NCBI GenBank assembly: GCA_024399545.1
Contig: JAKSNS010000010.1
Location: 1-62,908 of the forward strand
Source: Paludibacteraceae bacterium
GTDB taxonomy: Bacteria > Bacteroidota > Bacteroidia > Bacteroidales > Paludibacteraceae
Direction of reading: 5' to 3'
DNA length: 62,908 bases
Shown in pieces: positions 1 to 8,151 of the stretch. The translations under genes and the position numbers were made by a program. The notes beneath the pieces were generated by a model. That model did no database searches. It worked only from the letters and a program-made list of their open reading frames with translations, and was not told where the DNA came from. Each line of letters begins with the position of its first letter. Within the stretch, counting starts at the first letter, position 1.

Positions 1-2
1 AG

Positions 3-815
3 GAATACAAAGAGGCGTTGGGGATATACCGGGAACTGGCAGCAGCCAACCCTTCCGCATACCGCCCATACGTGGCTGTGACACTGACCAACCTTGGTAA
101 TCTGCACAGCGACAACAACAGATACGAAGAGGCGGAGGAGGAATACAAAGAGGCGTTGGGGATATATCAGGAACTGGCAGCAGCCAACCCTTCCGCATAC
201 TTTCCATACATGGCTACGACACTGAACAATCTTGGTGTCCTGCACTGGAATAACAACAGATACGAAGAGGCGGAGAAGGAATACAAAGAGGCGTTGGGAA
301 TAAGACGGGAACTGGCAAAAACCAACCCTTCCGCATACCGCCCAAACGTGGCAGGGACGCTTAACAATCTTGGTATCCTGCACAGCGACAACAACAGATA
401 CGAAGAGGCGGAGGAGGAATACGAAGAGGCGTTGGGGATATACAGGGAACTGGCAGCAGCCAACCCTTCCGCATACCGTCAATACGTGGCAGTGACACTG
501 AACAATCTTGGTATCCTGCACTGGAATAACAACAGATACGAAGAGGCGGAGGAGGAATACGAAGAGGCGTTGGCGATAAGACTGGAACTGGCAAAAGCCT
601 ACCCTGTTGCATACCTTCCAGACGTGGCTGATACACTGAACAACTTTGGTGAACTGCACCGCAAAAACAACAAATACGAAGAGGCGGAGGAGAAATATAA
701 AGAGGCGTTGGGGATATATGAAGAGTTTGCTAAATTTGCCCCCGCAGTGTTCCAACCCAAGGTTGAAATGGTTCAAAACAATCTTTACAAATTAATGGGA
801 CGTTCCTCTGATTGA
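3..815 (+). CDS. TPR-repeat protein, 5'-truncated by the window edge
   Basis: The reading frame is open from the first complete codon, so the true start lies upstream; the TTG at 18 is only an internal Leu codon. The protein is built of near-identical 46-residue units (138 bp of DNA) with the TPR hallmarks NNLG and NNRYEEAE-EYKEAL, of the kinesin-light-chain type. At least five copies are visible, ending in a degenerate cap (NNLYKLMG). TPR arrays form helical superhelices that bind proteins; the partner cannot be read from sequence. DNA-level identity between units is very high, suggesting recent expansion and easy change of repeat number. No signal peptide can be judged because the N-terminus is missing. 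It is separated from the T6SS operon by about 500 bp of repeats and is probably unrelated. Confidence 0.85.
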   Translation, partial: EYKEALGIYRELAAANPSAYRPYVAVTLTNLGNLHSDNNRYEEAEEEYKEALGIYQELAAANPSAYFPYMATTLNNLGVLHWNNNRYEEAEKEYKEALGIRRELAKTNPSAYRPNVAGTLNNLGILHSDNNRYEEAEEEYEEALGIYRELAAANPSAYRQYVAVTLNNLGILHWNNNRYEEAEEEYEEALAIRLELAKAYPVAYLPDVADTLNNFGELHRKNNKYEEAEEKYKEALGIYEEFAKFAPAVFQPKVEMVQNNLYKLMGRSSD

Positions 816-854
816 TTTCAATAATTTCAATAATTTCACCTAAAAACTTGGGGG
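814..854 (+). repeat. 41-bp dispersed repeat, copy 1
   Basis: It starts at the stop codon of the TPR gene, with two TTTCAATAA-like units followed by CACCTAAAAAC and a G-run. A copy with one mismatch lies at 27259-27299. Both sit in gene-free spacers. Function is unknown. Confidence 0.7.
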
Positions 855-914
855 TCATTCCATGCAGGGTCAATGAGACGAGTCTCAACAAAGGAGGAAT
901 ATAACTGATGGGAC

Positions 915-971
915 ATATATCCCTCGGAGACAGAGCGGGCTCCGTCTTTACAAGGGGTTAGCGTGCAGTTA
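915..971 (+). repeat. Dispersed hairpin repeat, copy 1 (GACGGAGC type)
   Basis: An 8-bp stem with a 2-nt loop at 929-946 is flanked by conserved sequence. The whole element recurs in inverted orientation at 51289-51343, where it follows the stop codon of the lolA-like gene. It may act as a terminator or be a REP-like element. Confidence 0.65.
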
Positions 972-1038
972 TATAGAAGATAATTCATTGTTAGCCAGGG
1001 TTTACACCTAGGCTTATTTATTTCACGCTTTATATAAA

Positions 1039-1096
1039 ATCGGCTGCACTCAGCATAACTGAAGCAAGCTTCATTTCTGCTTTCGTTTGCACGATT
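1039..1096 (-). repeat. Conserved hairpin element, copy 1
   Basis: Read on the minus strand: CGTGCAAACGA, AGCAGAA, then a short hairpin (TGAAGC/GCTTCA), then TTATGC and TGCAGCCGA. A second copy at 62625-62681 keeps both flanks but has a different hairpin (CCAAAT/ATTTGG), so pairing is conserved while sequence is not. This suggests a structured RNA or DNA element. Confidence 0.55.
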
Positions 1097-1274
1097 TTTC
1101 AGCGCTTTGAGTTTGCAAGCAGAGTTACCCACACGAAACGTTATAGAGCCAAAATGACGTTCGTGCGGCATTACTTTATGGGTGGTAAATTGTTTTTTAT
1201 CAATGATTTATTTGTGCATTGTCTTGAAATGGATAGTGATGTGTAAAAGTTGTGAAAAATAACAGGAAAAATTC

Positions 1275-1305
1275 TTGTATATGTCGCGACAAATTCGTAA
1301 CTTCG
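1275..1305 (+). promoter_or_regulatory. Probable promoter of the T6SS operon
   Basis: TTG (1275-1277) and TAACTTCG (1298-1305) are separated by 20 bp, matching the Bacteroidota -33 TTTG / -7 TAnnTTTG consensus with one mismatch in the -7 box. The ATG of clpV follows 20 bp downstream. No other strong promoter was seen before 24.7 kb. Confidence 0.5.
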
Positions 1306-1325
1306 CGAAATAAATTGTTTACAGT

Positions 1326-3539
1326 ATGGATGAGTCGAAATTGAAAGATATTGCCGCTTCATTTGCGACGGATGGGTGTTCGGATGCTATTTATCCGGCA
1401 CATATTTTCCGTGCATTACTGCACAAAGAGATGGGTATGGTTCCTTATATAGAGACAACCCTGGCAAAAGATTATTACTACATTCTGGACTGGGTTGAGA
1501 TACAGATGCAGCTGTCGCCAAAGGCGTTGCGTCCTCAGCGTTACCTTGAATATAGTCCAGAGTCGCAAGAGGTTATGGAGGAGGCGGAGAATTACCGCCG
1601 CAAAATGAACATGGACAGTGTGGAGGGTGAATGCGTGTTGGCTTCACTTGTGACCCCTGGCGTGGGTTTCTCGTTTGACCAACTGAAGACACTCCCTCTG
1701 ACAGCCGCGGATATTTGCGGCAAGGCAGGTGTGACTACAGCCGCCGCTACCCCTCAGTACGCAATGAGTTCGCAGGGTGGTGCTTCGGGGACAAACGCCA
1801 TTGCAAAATACTGCACAGACCGCACGGCTGAGGCCATGGACAAAAAGCTGTCGCCTGTGGTGGGTTTTGAGAAAGAGGTAGAGATGATTTACGAGGTTTT
1901 GGGCAGACGAATGAAGGCTAATATGCTGATTACGGGCGAGGCAGGCGTGGGTAAAACCTCACTGGTGAATGCCTTCGTGATGAATCTGGCGGAGAACAAA
2001 GTGCCAGAGTTCCTGCATGACCATAAGGCTTTTGAGCTGGACGTGACGACATTGGCTCAGGATTCGCAATACAAAGGCGAGGTGGAGGAGAGGTTGAAAT
2101 CGTTGCTGAACGAGGTGGCGGAACGTGGGAACATAATCCTCATAATTGAGCAGGTGGATAAATTCTTCGACAAACAGGGACAGCTGTTCGGTGCGTCATC
2201 GCTGCTGAAACAGGAGTTCACGAAGGGGAGAATATCGTTCATCTGCACATCGTCAATCGAGGGTTACACCAAGAACATAGAGACGGACAAGGAGATGCTG
2301 AACAAGTTCGAGAAATTCAACGTGGAAGAGCCTGACGCAGCGTTGACGCTGAGGATTTTGCAGGGGGCTATGCCTCCATATTGTGAATTTCACGGACTCA
2401 AGGTGGGTGATGCGGTGTTGGAGGAGTCTATACGCCTTGCGAAACGTTACCTGAATGAACGTTCGTTGCCTGACACGGCTATTGACCTGCTGGACCGTTC
2501 GATGGCACGTCTCAAGACACAGAACGGCAAAAACGAGGGAAAAGCACATACTGAACTTAATTCGTCAGACCTTTGCGAGGTGATAGCCGAGAAAACGGGC
2601 GTGCCTATGGGCAAAGTGCAGACACAGGAGCGTGACAGGCTGATGGGGGCTGAAGACACTTTGAAACAGAGGGTTGTCGGTCAGGACCATGCCGTGAAGA
2701 AAGTGCTTGACGCAATATTCGAGGCACGTTCGGGACTTCAGAAAAAGGGTCAGCCAATGGGTTCATTCTTCTTCCTTGGTCCTACGGGTACTGGTAAGAC
2801 TGAGCTGTCGAAAGCCCTTGCGTCGTTCCTGTTCAACGACGAGTCAGCGTTGATACGCTTTGACATGTCGGAGTTCAAGGAAGAGCATAGCGTGGCACTG
2901 CTGTACGGAGCGCCTCCGGGATACGTCGGATATGAGGAGGGTGGTCTGTTGGTCAACAAGATAAGGCAGAACCCATACTCCGTCGTGCTGTTCGACGAGA
3001 TAGAGAAGGCGCACAAATCGGTGTTCGACCTCTTCTTGCAGATACTGGACGAGGGTAAGTTGCATGACCGTTTAGGGCGTGTGGGTGACTTCTCGAATGC
3101 CCTGATACTGTTCACCTCAAACATCGGCAGCAAATTCGTTGTTGAGCAGTTCAACAAAGGTGTGGTGCCTGCAAGCAACGACCTGATGGACATTATGCAG
3201 GATTATTTCAGACCTGAGTTCCTCGGCCGTCTGTCGGAGATTATCCCATTCTCGCCTATCACTGAAGAGAGCGTGACGGCTATATTCGACATCCATCTGA
3301 AAGGTGTGGTCAAGCTGTTGGATGAGCAGAACATCAAACTCATACTCACTGACGAGGCACGCCGCAAGATTGCGTTGATGGGTTACAACCCACAGTATGG
3401 CGCGCGTCCGGTGTTGGGTATAATAAGAAAAGAGATACGCAACCCTCTGTCGAAAATGATAATAAGGGGTGAAGTGAAATCCGGAGACACCGTTGAGATA
3501 AGTGTCAAGGACGAGGCAATAGAGTTTGCGGTTAAGTAA
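1326..3539 (+). CDS. tssH: T6SS sheath-disassembly ATPase ClpV (TssH)
   Basis: AAA+ Clp/Hsp100 protein of 737 aa that unfolds contracted TssB/TssC sheath in the cytosol so it can be reused. An N-terminal helical domain (about 1-140) is followed by D1 (Walker A GEAGVGKT, 204-211) and D2 (Walker A GPTGTGKT, 485-492; Walker B LFDE near 555-558; pore loop GYVGY) and a C-terminal Clp domain. Two oddities: the D1 Walker B reads ILIIEQ (271-276), with Gln where the catalytic Glu should be, and only about 40 residues separate D1 from D2, so the coiled-coil M domain of ClpB/ClpV is essentially missing. Hydrolysis probably relies on D2. It is the first gene of the operon, 34 bp before tssB. A ClpB chaperone is unlikely given the neighbours. 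Confidence 0.9.
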   Translation: MDESKLKDIAASFATDGCSDAIYPAHIFRALLHKEMGMVPYIETTLAKDYYYILDWVEIQMQLSPKALRPQRYLEYSPESQEVMEEAENYRRKMNMDSVEGECVLASLVTPGVGFSFDQLKTLPLTAADICGKAGVTTAAATPQYAMSSQGGASGTNAIAKYCTDRTAEAMDKKLSPVVGFEKEVEMIYEVLGRRMKANMLITGEAGVGKTSLVNAFVMNLAENKVPEFLHDHKAFELDVTTLAQDSQYKGEVEERLKSLLNEVAERGNIILIIEQVDKFFDKQGQLFGASSLLKQEFTKGRISFICTSSIEGYTKNIETDKEMLNKFEKFNVEEPDAALTLRILQGAMPPYCEFHGLKVGDAVLEESIRLAKRYLNERSLPDTAIDLLDRSMARLKTQNGKNEGKAHTELNSSDLCEVIAEKTGVPMGKVQTQERDRLMGAEDTLKQRVVGQDHAVKKVLDAIFEARSGLQKKGQPMGSFFFLGPTGTGKTELSKALASFLFNDESALIRFDMSEFKEEHSVALLYGAPPGYVGYEEGGLLVNKIRQNPYSVVLFDEIEKAHKSVFDLFLQILDEGKLHDRLGRVGDFSNALILFTSNIGSKFVVEQFNKGVVPASNDLMDIMQDYFRPEFLGRLSEIIPFSPITEESVTAIFDIHLKGVVKLLDEQNIKLILTDEARRKIALMGYNPQYGARPVLGIIRKEIRNPLSKMIIRGEVKSGDTVEISVKDEAIEFAVK

Positions 3540-3573
3540 ATGATAATAATAACAATACTAAATAGTTACCATT

Positions 3574-4038
3574 ATGGCAATGAAGGAAAATTTCATTTCG
3601 AAGGCGCCAGACGAGGAGTCTAACGCCAAAGTGTCACCCATTGACAACAACAAAACACTGCTCATCGACCAATTCACGTCAGATGCAGAACCAGGCAACC
3701 CCGAGTTTGTGGAGGACATACAGAACATGGACGATGCGTTCGCACGTTTCAAACCACAGGTTAACGTGACATTCACAGACGCAGAGGGAGGTTCGGTGGA
3801 CGAGACACTGCATTTCAACGAGATGCGTGACTTTTCGGCAGACGGGGGAAAAGGCAAGTTGGTGTCAAACTCCGCATTCCTTTCGGAGGCGAAGAAGAAT
3901 ATTGACGAAAACGCAAAACTCCGCAAGACCATCGAGCAGAACCGCAAACTGCGCGACATTATGAACGACAAAGAGTCGAAAGAGGAACTGAAAGAGATGC
4001 TTCAGGCACTGCTTGACGAACTTGAATCAAATAAATAA
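3574..4038 (+). CDS. tssB: T6SS contractile sheath small subunit TssB (VipA)
   Basis: 154 aa, the usual size for the subtype iii small sheath protein. The centre carries the family pattern F-KPQVNVTFTDAEG followed by LHFNEMRDFSADG (about 60-95), and the C-terminus is a long charged helix (about 110-154) that is expected to contact TssC and ClpV. TssB and TssC polymerise in the cytosol into the contractile sheath around the Hcp tube. It precedes tssC, with an unusual 96-bp hairpin-bearing spacer between them. Confidence 0.9.
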   Translation: MAMKENFISKAPDEESNAKVSPIDNNKTLLIDQFTSDAEPGNPEFVEDIQNMDDAFARFKPQVNVTFTDAEGGSVDETLHFNEMRDFSADGGKGKLVSNSAFLSEAKKNIDENAKLRKTIEQNRKLRDIMNDKESKEELKEMLQALLDELESNK

Positions 4039-4044
4039 CTTGGC

Positions 4045-4117
4045 TATAGGTGAGTTCAATAAATTCACCGTTTTGTTAAACAAATAAAGATAAATGAATT
4101 TATAGAACTCACCTATA
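4045..4117 (+). promoter_or_regulatory. Large hairpin between tssB and tssC
   Basis: 4045-4066 and 4096-4117 are inverted copies with one mismatch over 22 bp, enclosing a 29-nt loop. Each arm contains the palindrome GGTGAGTT-N5-AATTCACC or part of it, which recurs at 26586, 48858 and 48957. The tssC ATG lies 18 bp downstream, so it could set the tssB:tssC mRNA or translation ratio. Confidence 0.65.
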
Positions 4118-4134
4118 AATAAAAACGAAAAATT

Positions 4135-5487
4135 ATGGCAGATACAGAACTTCAGAAACAGACCGCCCCGGAGGCTGCTGGCCAACAGGAGCAGAAAGAG
4201 AAAAAAGATATTAGCAACCTTCTGTCCAAATACGGAGGATTCAATGCGGTGCGCAGCATCCTTCCTGACGCAGACAACATGAACCCTACTCGCAAGGCAC
4301 AGATGGCAATCTTCCTCAATGACAAACGTTTCAAAGACAAACGCGAATCGTTGGCAGAAGACCTCCGTGCATGGATTGAACTCCTGAACGAGGATCACGG
4401 TACAATCACCGAATACACAGAGTCGTGCAAGCAGAAAGAGGAGAAATACCAGAAAGTGCTGAACCAGGGTATCACCGACGCATTGTTTGCGACGAAAAAC
4501 CTGGAACGTTCGTACCGCTCGTTGGCAGCATTCTTCGCCACAGCCAACACGGACAAAGTGAAGAACCTCCGTGTGATAAATGTATATAAAGACGACATCG
4601 CAGACCCTGAGTCTGGTTTCGCGGGTGAGGTGGAGAACATCCTGCGTGACGGTTTCGACCGTCTGAGCCTGAAGGACAGTTACTCACTGTTAGTGGTGTC
4701 AGACAGCGTGTTCGACAAGGTGTCACTCCTGCAATGGGCAAAAATGGCGTTCAAATACAAAGTGCTTCTCGTCACTGACCATGCCGACGAGTTCTCGTTC
4801 GACGACCTGTACAACAACACCGAGGGTTACCATGACTCAGACCAATGCTTGCAGAACGTGGTGATGACCGCAAACTGGATTGTCGGCCGTGACGCGGAGA
4901 AACTGTCGGAGGACGAGAAAGACGAACCGGCATTCTTTATCTACCCTTCTGGTGCTTTGGCAGGAAAACTCTATGACGAGTCCGCAAACATGGCACAAGG
5001 TGCTGGCGGCAAGAAATATGGTACACTTGATGGTGTGAGGGGCGTGCGCAACGACCTTCTGAAATCGCAGATTGCCTCGCTGATGGACAATCAGGTGATA
5101 CCGATGGTATATTCAGAGGGCCGTGTGATGGCATTCAACAACACCACACTATACAATGGTGACAACACAGCCATGAAAGAGTATCCTATCGTGCGTGTAT
5201 TCGACTGGGTGAAGAAGGTGCTGATGAACTACGTACACGAGGTGGCGTTGGAGAACTGGGATCCTTTCAACTCGCCTAAGAACCTGAAGTCTAAACTGCA
5301 GGCGTTCCTGAATGACTACAAAGGCTACGGGAACCTGTTCCAGGACTATAAGATAGGCGAGCCACAGCAGGATCCTGTAACAAAACAGATTACTTGTGAA
5401 ATCAGTCTGACACCTTTCTATTCGGCAAAGAACTTCGTCATCAAGGTTGCTGCCGACAGGAAAGACAAAACGGCTGATTTACAATAA
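4135..5487 (+). CDS. tssC: T6SS contractile sheath large subunit TssC (VipB)
   Basis: 450 aa, typical for TssC. It shows the SLAEDLRAWIELL / ITDALFATKNLERSYRSLAAFF region of the N-terminal half, a central LVVSDSVFDKVSLLQWAKMAFKYKV segment, and the C-terminal SLTPFYSAKNFVIKV that matches the conserved sheath end. It forms heterodimers with TssB. The N-terminal 35 residues are Gln/Glu-rich and low in complexity. ATG with moderate upstream A-rich sequence, as usual in this phylum. Confidence 0.92.
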   Translation: MADTELQKQTAPEAAGQQEQKEKKDISNLLSKYGGFNAVRSILPDADNMNPTRKAQMAIFLNDKRFKDKRESLAEDLRAWIELLNEDHGTITEYTESCKQKEEKYQKVLNQGITDALFATKNLERSYRSLAAFFATANTDKVKNLRVINVYKDDIADPESGFAGEVENILRDGFDRLSLKDSYSLLVVSDSVFDKVSLLQWAKMAFKYKVLLVTDHADEFSFDDLYNNTEGYHDSDQCLQNVVMTANWIVGRDAEKLSEDEKDEPAFFIYPSGALAGKLYDESANMAQGAGGKKYGTLDGVRGVRNDLLKSQIASLMDNQVIPMVYSEGRVMAFNNTTLYNGDNTAMKEYPIVRVFDWVKKVLMNYVHEVALENWDPFNSPKNLKSKLQAFLNDYKGYGNLFQDYKIGEPQQDPVTKQITCEISLTPFYSAKNFVIKVAADRKDKTADLQ

Positions 5488-5521
5488 CAATAATGTTTAA
5501 CTAATAAATAAATTATTTATT

Positions 5522-5914
5522 ATGGCAAGAACACCAGTGTCAATAGCAATTGACGGTTACAAAGAGCGTGAGGTACTGATGGTAACTTACGAGTTTAACC
5601 AAGAAAAGGATATTCAGGGTCAGATGACCGGTATTCCAAGAGGAGGTTTCATCACAGTGCGTGTGAAGGCACTGAACGACGGAACCCCTGAACTCTTGGC
5701 ATGGATGACTGACCCACGTCTGTTGAAGAACGGAAAGATAACTTTCAAAGAGACCAAAACAGGCAACAAGATGAAAGACATCGAGTTCACGGACGCATAC
5801 TGCGTGGATTTCCACGAGCATTGGGCTGACAATGAGGTTCAGTATGAGGAATTCAGAATCACATGCCGTTCAATCAAGTTTGGTAATATCGAATACAAAA
5901 ACGATTGGGCATAA
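5522..5914 (+). CDS. tssD: T6SS tube protein Hcp (TssD), paralogue 1
   Basis: 130 aa. Subtype iii Hcp with the expected start (SIAIDGYKEREVLMVTYEFNQ), the PRGG-ITVRVKA strand and the terminal EYKNDWA. Hcp hexamers stack into the tube expelled by the sheath and may carry small cargo. It lies 35 bp after tssC in an AT-rich spacer and is followed closely by a second copy. This is the most canonical of the four Hcp-like proteins and the best candidate for the main tube subunit. Confidence 0.93.
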   Translation: MARTPVSIAIDGYKEREVLMVTYEFNQEKDIQGQMTGIPRGGFITVRVKALNDGTPELLAWMTDPRLLKNGKITFKETKTGNKMKDIEFTDAYCVDFHEHWADNEVQYEEFRITCRSIKFGNIEYKNDWA

Positions 5915-5952
5915 AAAAAAGAAAAGTAGTAACCAATAAAAAAGAAAGAATT

Positions 5953-6354
5953 ATGGCAGAAAACAATGATACCCCCGTGGTATTGAAAATTAATAGTTTC
6001 GAAGACCGTGAAGTGTTGGCTGTGGATTATAAATTCGCTCAGGCGACAGGTACGGATGGTCAAATAGACGGTAACCCACGCGGTGGCGAATTGGTAATCC
6101 GCGTAAAGGCAAGGAACGACGGCAATAACCAACTTGTCCAGTGGATGTTGGAGCCAGACACTGCAAGGGACGTAGAGGTGTCGTTCACCAATGTGCTTGA
6201 CGGGTCAACCATGAAATCCCTCAAGGGAAAAGGTTGCTATTGCTTCCGTTACGTAGAGAAATGGGAAGACGGCGAGATGCATTACGAGGAAATCTCCATC
6301 GTATGCCAGGAGTTGTCGAATGGCAATGTTGAATTCAAGAACAAATGGGCATAA
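5953..6354 (+). CDS. tssD: T6SS tube protein Hcp (TssD), paralogue 2
   Basis: 133 aa from the ATG at 5953; an earlier in-frame start at 5905 would overlap paralogue 1 and add a Lys-rich tail absent from Hcp proteins. It aligns end to end with paralogue 1 (INSFEDREVLAVDYKF, NPRGGELVIRVKARND, VEFKNKWA) but has clearly diverged. It could be an alternative tube subunit, a cargo-specific Hcp or part of a mixed tube. Confidence 0.9.
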   Translation: MAENNDTPVVLKINSFEDREVLAVDYKFAQATGTDGQIDGNPRGGELVIRVKARNDGNNQLVQWMLEPDTARDVEVSFTNVLDGSTMKSLKGKGCYCFRYVEKWEDGEMHYEEISIVCQELSNGNVEFKNKWA

Positions 6355-6370
6355 CCACCAATAGTTAAAC

Positions 6371-6411
6371 GGTATGCCCCTTCTTCCTCTTTTTGTATGA
6401 AGGGGCGTACC
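6371..6411 (+). terminator. Hairpin after the two canonical hcp genes
   Basis: GGTATGCCCCTTC (6371-6383) pairs with GAAGGGGCGTACC (6399-6411) with one G-U pair; the loop is 15 nt and T-rich. There is no T-run after the stem, so a partial terminator or an mRNA-stabilising hairpin that gives high hcp transcript levels is more likely than full termination. Confidence 0.6.
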
Positions 6412-6425
6412 ATTATACTTTCGAG

Positions 6426-6842
6426 ATGTACGAAATCTCTAAAATACAATTCGGTAACAACGAATTGAAACAATATTCGTTGGAATATAATATCATTGAA
6501 TGTAAGTGTTCGTTCAACAGGACATTCGATTGTTGCCTTCCACATGCTGACGTGAAATGTGAGCAAATTGAGGTTTCAGTCGTGGCACCTGGAATGAATG
6601 ACCTGAATCTTGTGGAATGGTTCATAAACAATTCAGAACAGAGTGGCAGGATATTATTGGAACTGGCAGACAATATCGACAATAGCGAGGATTTCGCCCA
6701 CGAGATTCTTTTCGAGGATGCATATTGCGCCTCTCTTTGCGAGAACTACGACATCGAGACGAAATCCAGGCGCATAATGACCTTGGTTATAGTTCCATTA
6801 AATGTTACCGTTTTCGATGTGAATTTTCCAAGACCAGAATAA
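6426..6842 (+). CDS. Divergent Hcp-like protein (TssD paralogue 3)
   Basis: 138 aa from ATG 6426; a TTG at 6393 in the same frame lies inside the preceding hairpin and is less likely. The pattern of a strand after the start (KQYSLEYNIIECKCSFNRTFD), VEWFINNSEQSGRILLEL and FEDAYCASLCENYDI follows the Hcp layout (compare LVQWMLEPD and GCYCFRYVEKW in paralogue 2), but the PRGG turn and the final -W-A are missing. It may cap the tube or adapt cargo. The Hcp assignment rests on layout and neighbours, not on strong identity. Confidence 0.65.
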   Translation: MYEISKIQFGNNELKQYSLEYNIIECKCSFNRTFDCCLPHADVKCEQIEVSVVAPGMNDLNLVEWFINNSEQSGRILLELADNIDNSEDFAHEILFEDAYCASLCENYDIETKSRRIMTLVIVPLNVTVFDVNFPRPE

Positions 6843-6851
6843 ACTGCAGAC

Positions 6852-7331
6852 ATGACACCGCACACATTATCAAACCATCTTAAGGCAGTAATGCTGATTG
6901 GCGACATCTCAGACCAGATGGCTTGTTTTTATCAGTCAGACTGTCTGACCGTTCAACATTTCGATTATTCGCTCGACCGTGCGCTAAACAAAAGGGGAAT
7001 CCCGGTTGGCAATACCAACGTGACGACTATATCCGTAACTGTCAGGATAATAAAGAAGTCGCAGATGAAAATAATTTTCAGTATGTTGGAGAAAATGGAA
7101 TGTAATGATTTCTCGTTCTTGTTCAACGCCACTTTTGCCCCTGACCATTCGATTTTCAGCAAGGAAGACGCCATGGTTGTACGTGGCGTAGTCGTGGAAA
7201 TAGACGAGCACTTCAAATCCGTGGCTGAGGATGAGAGCAGGCAGATACTGCTTTCCTTCAAGATACTGGCATCGGACATAACCTATATGGGGGCTATGTT
7301 CAATAAGGTACTTACGATTTCGAAGATTTGA
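6852..7331 (+). CDS. Divergent Hcp-like protein (TssD paralogue 4)
   Basis: 159 aa, 9 bp after paralogue 3. It has the Hcp layout (FDYSLDRALNKRGIPVGNTNVTTISVTVRI, then SFLFNATF, then SRQILLSFKILASDITYMGAMFN) with longer loops. The ISVTVRI strand corresponds to ITVRVKA of Hcp. Its stop overlaps the TTG start of the next gene, implying translational coupling. Role unknown; a specialised tube-end or adaptor Hcp is plausible. Confidence 0.55.
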   Translation: MTPHTLSNHLKAVMLIGDISDQMACFYQSDCLTVQHFDYSLDRALNKRGIPVGNTNVTTISVTVRIIKKSQMKIIFSMLEKMECNDFSFLFNATFAPDHSIFSKEDAMVVRGVVVEIDEHFKSVAEDESRQILLSFKILASDITYMGAMFNKVLTISKI

Positions 7332-8149
7332 GAAATACACACATATATATAATATATGCCTTGCTTCTTGTCTGCTCCGTCACTGTGAATGCGCAGCAGT
7401 GGGTGACGTTTACGGTCCATCCAAACAAAGCCATCCTTACGGTTGATAGCGAGCGGCATATCCTTTTTAATGGTTCCCTCGAGTTGCTTTTGCCTCTCGG
7501 AAACCATTTCTATTCGGCGGAGTCTCCAGGATTTGAGTCATTTGCCGATACCTTTAACCTTTGCGATGATGCCCGTCGTGACATCATCGTAGTCCTTCAG
7601 TCGGATTATGGATACCTGAGTCTGCTCAGTTCCGGGACTAAGGATAAAATATACATTGACCAACAAGAGATTGGAACACATAGGGTCCAGTCCGTCAGAT
7701 ATAAGGCAGGGACACACCGTCTAACGGTTTTTCGTGGTGAAGACTGTTTATGTGACCAAGCTGTAATTGTGACGGCAGGGACGAAAAAAGTTTTTAATAT
7801 TGACTCGCTCAATGTCACCCCGTTTGTTTGGGATCCTGCTCGGTGGCTTATCCCTGTCACGGCAATCGGTGCTGACGGACAGGTGACTGACAGTATGTCA
7901 CTTGCGGAGGTTCGTGCCGCAATTGAACTTGATTCGGCAGCAATAAATGTCACATCAAACGTTGACGGTGCAGAAATATTGATAGACGACCGTGTCGTGG
8001 GTACGACACCTTTGGTAATTACCAAACTGATAGCAAACAGAAAATACTTAATAACCTTGCGTAAGCCTGGCTTCAGGAGTGTCAGCAGGACAATCCATGT
8101 AGCTCCAGACGGAGTGACTGAGGCTTACATAAAAATGAAAAAACACTGA
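7328..8149 (+). CDS. Exported PEGA-domain protein of the T6SS operon
   Basis: 273 aa starting at TTG (7328), whose TTGA overlaps the stop of the preceding gene; no in-frame ATG occurs before the signal peptide. Residues 1-22 form a signal peptide ending VNAQ. Repeated beta-sandwich segments follow (AGTHRLTVFRGED near 127-140), and the C-terminus holds a clear PEGA domain (GAEILIDDRVVGTTPLVITKL... ITLRKPGFRS, about 214-262). PEGA domains are found in cell-envelope proteins. It is probably periplasmic and may help anchor or stabilise the T6SS at the cell wall; function is inferred from position only. Confidence 0.7.
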   Translation: MRNTHIYIIYALLLVCSVTVNAQQWVTFTVHPNKAILTVDSERHILFNGSLELLLPLGNHFYSAESPGFESFADTFNLCDDARRDIIVVLQSDYGYLSLLSSGTKDKIYIDQQEIGTHRVQSVRYKAGTHRLTVFRGEDCLCDQAVIVTAGTKKVFNIDSLNVTPFVWDPARWLIPVTAIGADGQVTDSMSLAEVRAAIELDSAAINVTSNVDGAEILIDDRVVGTTPLVITKLIANRKYLITLRKPGFRSVSRTIHVAPDGVTEAYIKMKKH

Positions 8150-8151
8150 TT

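Larger units (their letters stand above)
816..1325. other. 510-bp gene-free region rich in dispersed repeats
   Basis: The spacer holds, in order, the end of the 41-bp repeat, a hairpin repeat (915-971), a hairpin element on the minus strand (1039-1096) and the probable promoter of the T6SS operon. A 111-codon minus-strand frame (836-1171) runs through the repeats but has no RBS or promoter of its own and is judged non-coding. Confidence 0.6.

Noticed and set aside
3..815. 138-bp periodic repeats as a possible CRISPR array
   Set aside because: The repeats are in one open frame and encode TPR units; no spacer-like unique segments alternate with short direct repeats.
836..1171. 111-codon minus-strand frame upstream of clpV
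   Set aside because: It is made entirely of dispersed hairpin repeats, has no promoter or RBS and overlaps both repeat elements.
5905..5952. Earlier start for the second Hcp
   Set aside because: Would add a Lys-rich leader and overlap the first Hcp; the ATG at 5953 aligns with the other Hcp starts.
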